Part shown: positions 62,201-64,000 of the stretch, in pieces
How positions within the stretch are numbered: position 1 is the first letter of the stretch
How the letters are laid out: every line of letters starts with the position of its first letter
Assembly (NCBI RefSeq): GCF_003415655.1
Contig: NZ_QRHC01000012.1
Coordinates: 1-64,000, forward strand
Length of the DNA stretch: 64,000 nucleotides
Direction of reading: 5' to 3'
Source of the DNA: Vibrio maerlii
GTDB taxonomy: Bacteria > Pseudomonadota > Gammaproteobacteria > Enterobacterales > Vibrionaceae
Program-made: the position numbers and the translations under genes
The notes under the pieces: model-generated
Database searches by the model: none
What the model saw: the letters and a program-made list of their open reading frames with translations, nothing else
Told to the model about the DNA's origin: nothing

Positions 62201-63776
62201 AGTAGTTTGATAGATGTTGTGACTGGTGCGAAAGAATCGCTAGTGGCCAGTCGGCACCCATTGCTGAAAGTGGCTCTTTGCCATCTTTCGCCATCGGTAC
62301 AATGATTTCATTGACTTCTTCAGAGCTCACACCGAATGCTTGCTGCTTGTGAAGTAGCTTTTCAGGTGATGGCTGACTGAATTCGTTGCTCGCATCTGGC
62401 AGTTTCTTCAGGCTTAGAAGGTTCTCTTCAACCCACTTTTCGTAAGGCTGAGCACCTGCAATGCCGTCTTTTACTTCTTCATCAGAGATGATGCGGCCTT
62501 GCTCTAGGTCAGCAACGAAGATACGACCTGGCTGTAGACGGCCACGGAACTCAACGTTCTCTGGCTCAATCTCAACAACACCAGACTCAGAAGCCATTAC
62601 TAGGAAGTCATCTTTAGTTACTGTGTAGCGAGAAGGACGCAGACCGTTACGGTCAAGGGTTGCACCTACTTGAACACCGTCAGTGAAACATACCGATGCT
62701 GGGCCATCCCATGGTTCCATTACGTTCGCATGGTACTGGTAGAACGCGCGACGAGTTGGGTCCATGTTTTTGTTTTCTTGCCATGCTTCAGGGATCATCA
62801 TCATCAACGCATGTGGCAGGCTGCGACCAGATAGAACTAGGAGCTCAAGTGCCATATCGAAGTTAGATGAATCCGAGCTGCCTTCCTGACAGATAGGAAG
62901 TAGCATGTCGATCTCTGCCTGAGTAAACAGATCAGATTCGATGATTGCTTCACGGGCTTTCATCCAGTTCAGGTTACCGCGAACTGTGTTGATTTCACCG
63001 TTGTGAGCAATGTAACGGAAAGGCTGTGCTAGACGCCAGCGAGGGAATGTATTGGTAGAGAAACGAGAGTGAACCAGTGCTAGCGCACTCACCATCGTTG
63101 GATTCTGTAGATCTAAGAAGTACTGAGGAACTTGTTCCGTCGTTAACTGACCCTTGTACACCACGGTCTTGTAAGACATCGAGTTGATGTAGAAATCATC
63201 ACCAATGTTCGAAATGCTCTCTAGACAAACACGAACCGTGTAGTTACGTAGTACGTACAGTTTACGTTCTAGCTCTTCAGGAGTAATGCCCGGGCCACCA
63301 GAGATGAACACATGCTCAAACTGAGGCTCAGTGCTTAGTGGATCTGCACCGATCATTGAGTTGTCGGTCGGTAAAACGCGGTAGCCGATTACGTCGAGTT
63401 CTAGACGTTTAGCATTGCGCTCTAAGATATCGCGACATTGTGCGCGTTTGTGCTCGTCCTTAGGGAATAGCACCACACCAACACCGTACTTCTCAAATGA
63501 AGGCAGCTTGATACCAAGCTTTACGGCTTCTTCTAGTAGAAATTCGTGTGGCTTCTGAAGCAAGATACCCGCACCGTCACCAGAGCATGGGTCACAACCT
63601 TGACCGCCACGGTGTTCCATGCGCGCTAGCATGTCGAGAGCTTGCGTCACTACTTCATGTGATTTGCGGTTTTTCAGATGAGCAACAAAACCGATACCAC
63701 AAGCATCATGCTCCAACTCTGGAGTATAAAGACCCTGTGAGCTTTGCTCTTTATCTACCTGATCTTGGTAAACCAT
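59214..63776 (-). CDS. gltB: glutamate synthase large subunit, second paralogue
   Basis: A second large GOGAT subunit, 1520 residues. Its propeptide is longer, with the catalytic Cys at residue 26 ([14 protein letters not shown]). The amidotransferase, FMN/3Fe-4S ([28 protein letters not shown]) and GXGXG domains follow in order. Where the E. coli-type copy reads DGKTGDGCGLLLQKP, this one reads [15 protein letters not shown], a pattern seen in Gram-positive and cyanobacterial-type enzymes. The region upstream holds a structured leader. Confidence 0.96.
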   Translation of the reverse strand: MVYQDQVDKEQSSQGLYTPELEHDACGIGFVAHLKNRKSHEVVTQALDMLARMEHRGGQGCDPCSGDGAGILLQKPHEFLLEEAVKLGIKLPSFEKYGVGVVLFPKDEHKRAQCRDILERNAKRLELDVIGYRVLPTDNSMIGADPLSTEPQFEHVFISGGPGITPEELERKLYVLRNYTVRVCLESISNIGDDFYINSMSYKTVVYKGQLTTEQVPQYFLDLQNPTMVSALALVHSRFSTNTFPRWRLAQPFRYIAHNGEINTVRGNLNWMKAREAIIESDLFTQAEIDMLLPICQEGSSDSSNFDMALELLVLSGRSLPHALMMMIPEAWQENKNMDPTRRAFYQYHANVMEPWDGPASVCFTDGVQVGATLDRNGLRPSRYTVTKDDFLVMASESGVVEIEPENVEFRGRLQPGRIFVADLEQGRIISDEEVKDGIAGAQPYEKWVEENLLSLKKLPDASNEFSQPSPEKLLHKQQAFGVSSEEVNEIIVPMAKDGKEPLSAMGADWPLAILSHQSQHLSNYFKQLFAQVTNPPIDPIRERMVMSLNTYLGKDQNLLAESPEHCQKVELESPVLSNSELEKLRAIDNEHLQAKTLDIVFQANEDEGKLERALKRICQYAEDAVVDGYSIILLTDRAVNSNHAAIPAMLAVGAVHHHLIRKGLRAKCDIVVETGDARETHHFATLVGYGANAVNPYLVIETMVELQRTKKLDPEANIKDLFENYRNAINGGLLKIFSKMGISTLQSYHGAQIFEALGVSKSVVDKYFTGTVSRIQGLTIDDIAKEVLVRHRIGYPTREIPVQVLDVGGVYQWKQRGEKHLFNPETISLLQESTRNKDYAQFKKYAKAVDDQGDNAATLRSQLDFVKNPAGSIPLEEVEPIENILKRFATGAMSFGSISYEAHSTLAVAMNRIGAKSNSGEGGEDPTRFERKENGDWERSAIKQVASGRFGVTSYYLTNADELQIKMAQGAKPGEGGQLPGDKVDDWIGATRHSTPGVGLISPPPHHDIYSIEDLAQLIYDLKNANRAGRVNVKLVSEAGVGTIASGVAKAKADVVLIAGFDGGTGASPMSSIRHTGLPWELGLAETHQTLIKNGLRNRIVVQSDGQMKTPRDLAVATLLGAEEWGVATAALVVEGCIMMRKCHKNTCPVGIATQNKTLRERFDGRVEDVVTFFQYMAEGLREVMAELGYRTIDEMVGQSHKLKVREDIKHWKYKNLDLSPVLHIEEAREGDGIFNQTEQNHNLEEVLDRKLIQAAIPALEKGEAVNAEFPIINTDRSAGTMLSNEISKVYKDAGLPQPMNVKFNGSAGQSFGAFLAKGVKFEVEGDANDYWGKGLSGGTLVLYPDAKSDIVAEDNIVVGNVCFYGATSGESYIRGMAGERFCVRNSGAKVVVEGVGDHGCEYMTGGVAVILGSTGRNFAAGMSGGVAYVWDKSGDFETKLNPELVDLDPIEAEDRELLKEMLTKQVQFTGSEVAQSFLDNFDASLASMVKVMPRDYKAVLQKRKAEAEQAQTEEVEAV

Positions 63777-63799
63777 AGATACATCCTTCCAGTTAAATC

Positions 63800-63984
63800 T
63801 AGGCTAGGGGCATATAGCTGACTTAGCCTTGTCCTTTATATTTATGAATCTAAACCACCTATGCTGGTGGCTGAGTCCTTTCCGTATCTCGCAGGAAAAG
63901 TATTGCGAGAAAAACAATCCTTAGTGAATCCCAATGATTTAATATCACGTCATAGTGATTTATATGGTGGGTGTTGGGATTCAC
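63800..63984 (-). promoter_or_regulatory. structured upstream/leader region of the second gltB
   Basis: Within 63777-64000 four inverted repeats are seen: GTGAATCCCAA (63924-63934) with TTGGGATTCAC (63974-63984); ATCAC (63944-63948) with GTGAT (63955-63959) inside it; CTCGC (63888-63892) with GCGAG (63905-63909); CCACC (63855-63859) with GGTGG (63866-63870); and AGGCTA (63801-63806) with TAGCCT (63824-63829) near the ATG. I do not recognise a known riboswitch and cannot place the promoter. Confidence 0.5.
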
Positions 63985-64000
63985 CGACATTTCTGCATTT

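Noticed and set aside
53022-63776. Possibility that the two gltBD sets are an assembly duplication
   Set aside because: Their protein sequences differ throughout, including N-termini and Cys motifs; they are true paralogues.

Overview
The window is a contiguous chromosomal segment of a Vibrio species (Gammaproteobacteria, Vibrionales). The evidence is the gene order: ftsB-ispD-ispF-truD-surE-pcm-nlpD-rpoS; degS/degQ; zapG/zapE; rplM-rpsI-petABC-sspAB; the dcw cluster; secA-mutT-dapB-carAB; and two adjacent glutamate synthase operons. The proteins are close to their E. coli and Vibrio cholerae counterparts as far as I remember them. I see no tRNA, insertion sequence, prophage, integron or CRISPR array. 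Almost all of it is core, house-keeping DNA, and the unusual material lies in repeats and non-coding parts.

Layout. 1-176 is a perfect 8-bp tandem array that starts at or before the window edge. 249-6156 is the ftsB to rpoS run (division, MEP isoprenoid synthesis, tRNA pseudouridine, stationary-phase survival, sigma S). 6262-9364 on the minus strand holds the envelope proteases DegS and DegQ and the division-linked ZapG. zapE (9550), rplM-rpsI, the cytochrome bc1 genes petABC and sspA-sspB run forward to 15901. 15989-19329 on the minus strand is the lpoA-yraN-diaA-dolP envelope/replication block. rsmI, the RNase P RNA gene rnpB, and rsmH lead into the dcw cluster (rsmH ftsL ftsI murE murF mraY murD ftsW murG murC ftsQ ftsA ftsZ lpxC, 20959-37610). 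mraZ and ddl are absent from it. dciA (minus) diverges from secA; then come mutT, dapB and carAB to 47525. A second 8-bp array (47661-47779) follows. The rest is on the minus strand: a UPF0126/TRIC-like membrane protein, btuF and cbiB (B12 uptake and salvage), mtnN, a DUF1499 lipoprotein, and two complete, different GOGAT operons (gltBD of E. coli type and a second gltBD of a different lineage).

How the genes work together. The plus-strand middle makes lipid-linked peptidoglycan precursor (MurC-F, MraY, MurG), polymerises it at the septum (FtsW, FtsI) and assembles the divisome (FtsL, FtsQ, FtsB, FtsA, FtsZ, ZapE, ZapG). LpoA, NlpD, DolP, DegS and DegQ support and police the envelope, and LpxC commits to lipid A. 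DapB feeds meso-diaminopimelate into MurE. CarAB and the two GOGATs form a nitrogen-assimilation end of the window.

Points most worth a second look: three 24-nt direct repeats in the P3 region of the RNase P RNA; two identical CTAGCTCT arrays 47 kb apart, one beside a likely ftsB promoter and one supplying the stop codon of a membrane-protein gene; a CTAG-rich inverted repeat that contains the ribosome binding site of mutT; and a strongly structured leader in front of the second gltB. I did not find a clearly new multi-gene system.
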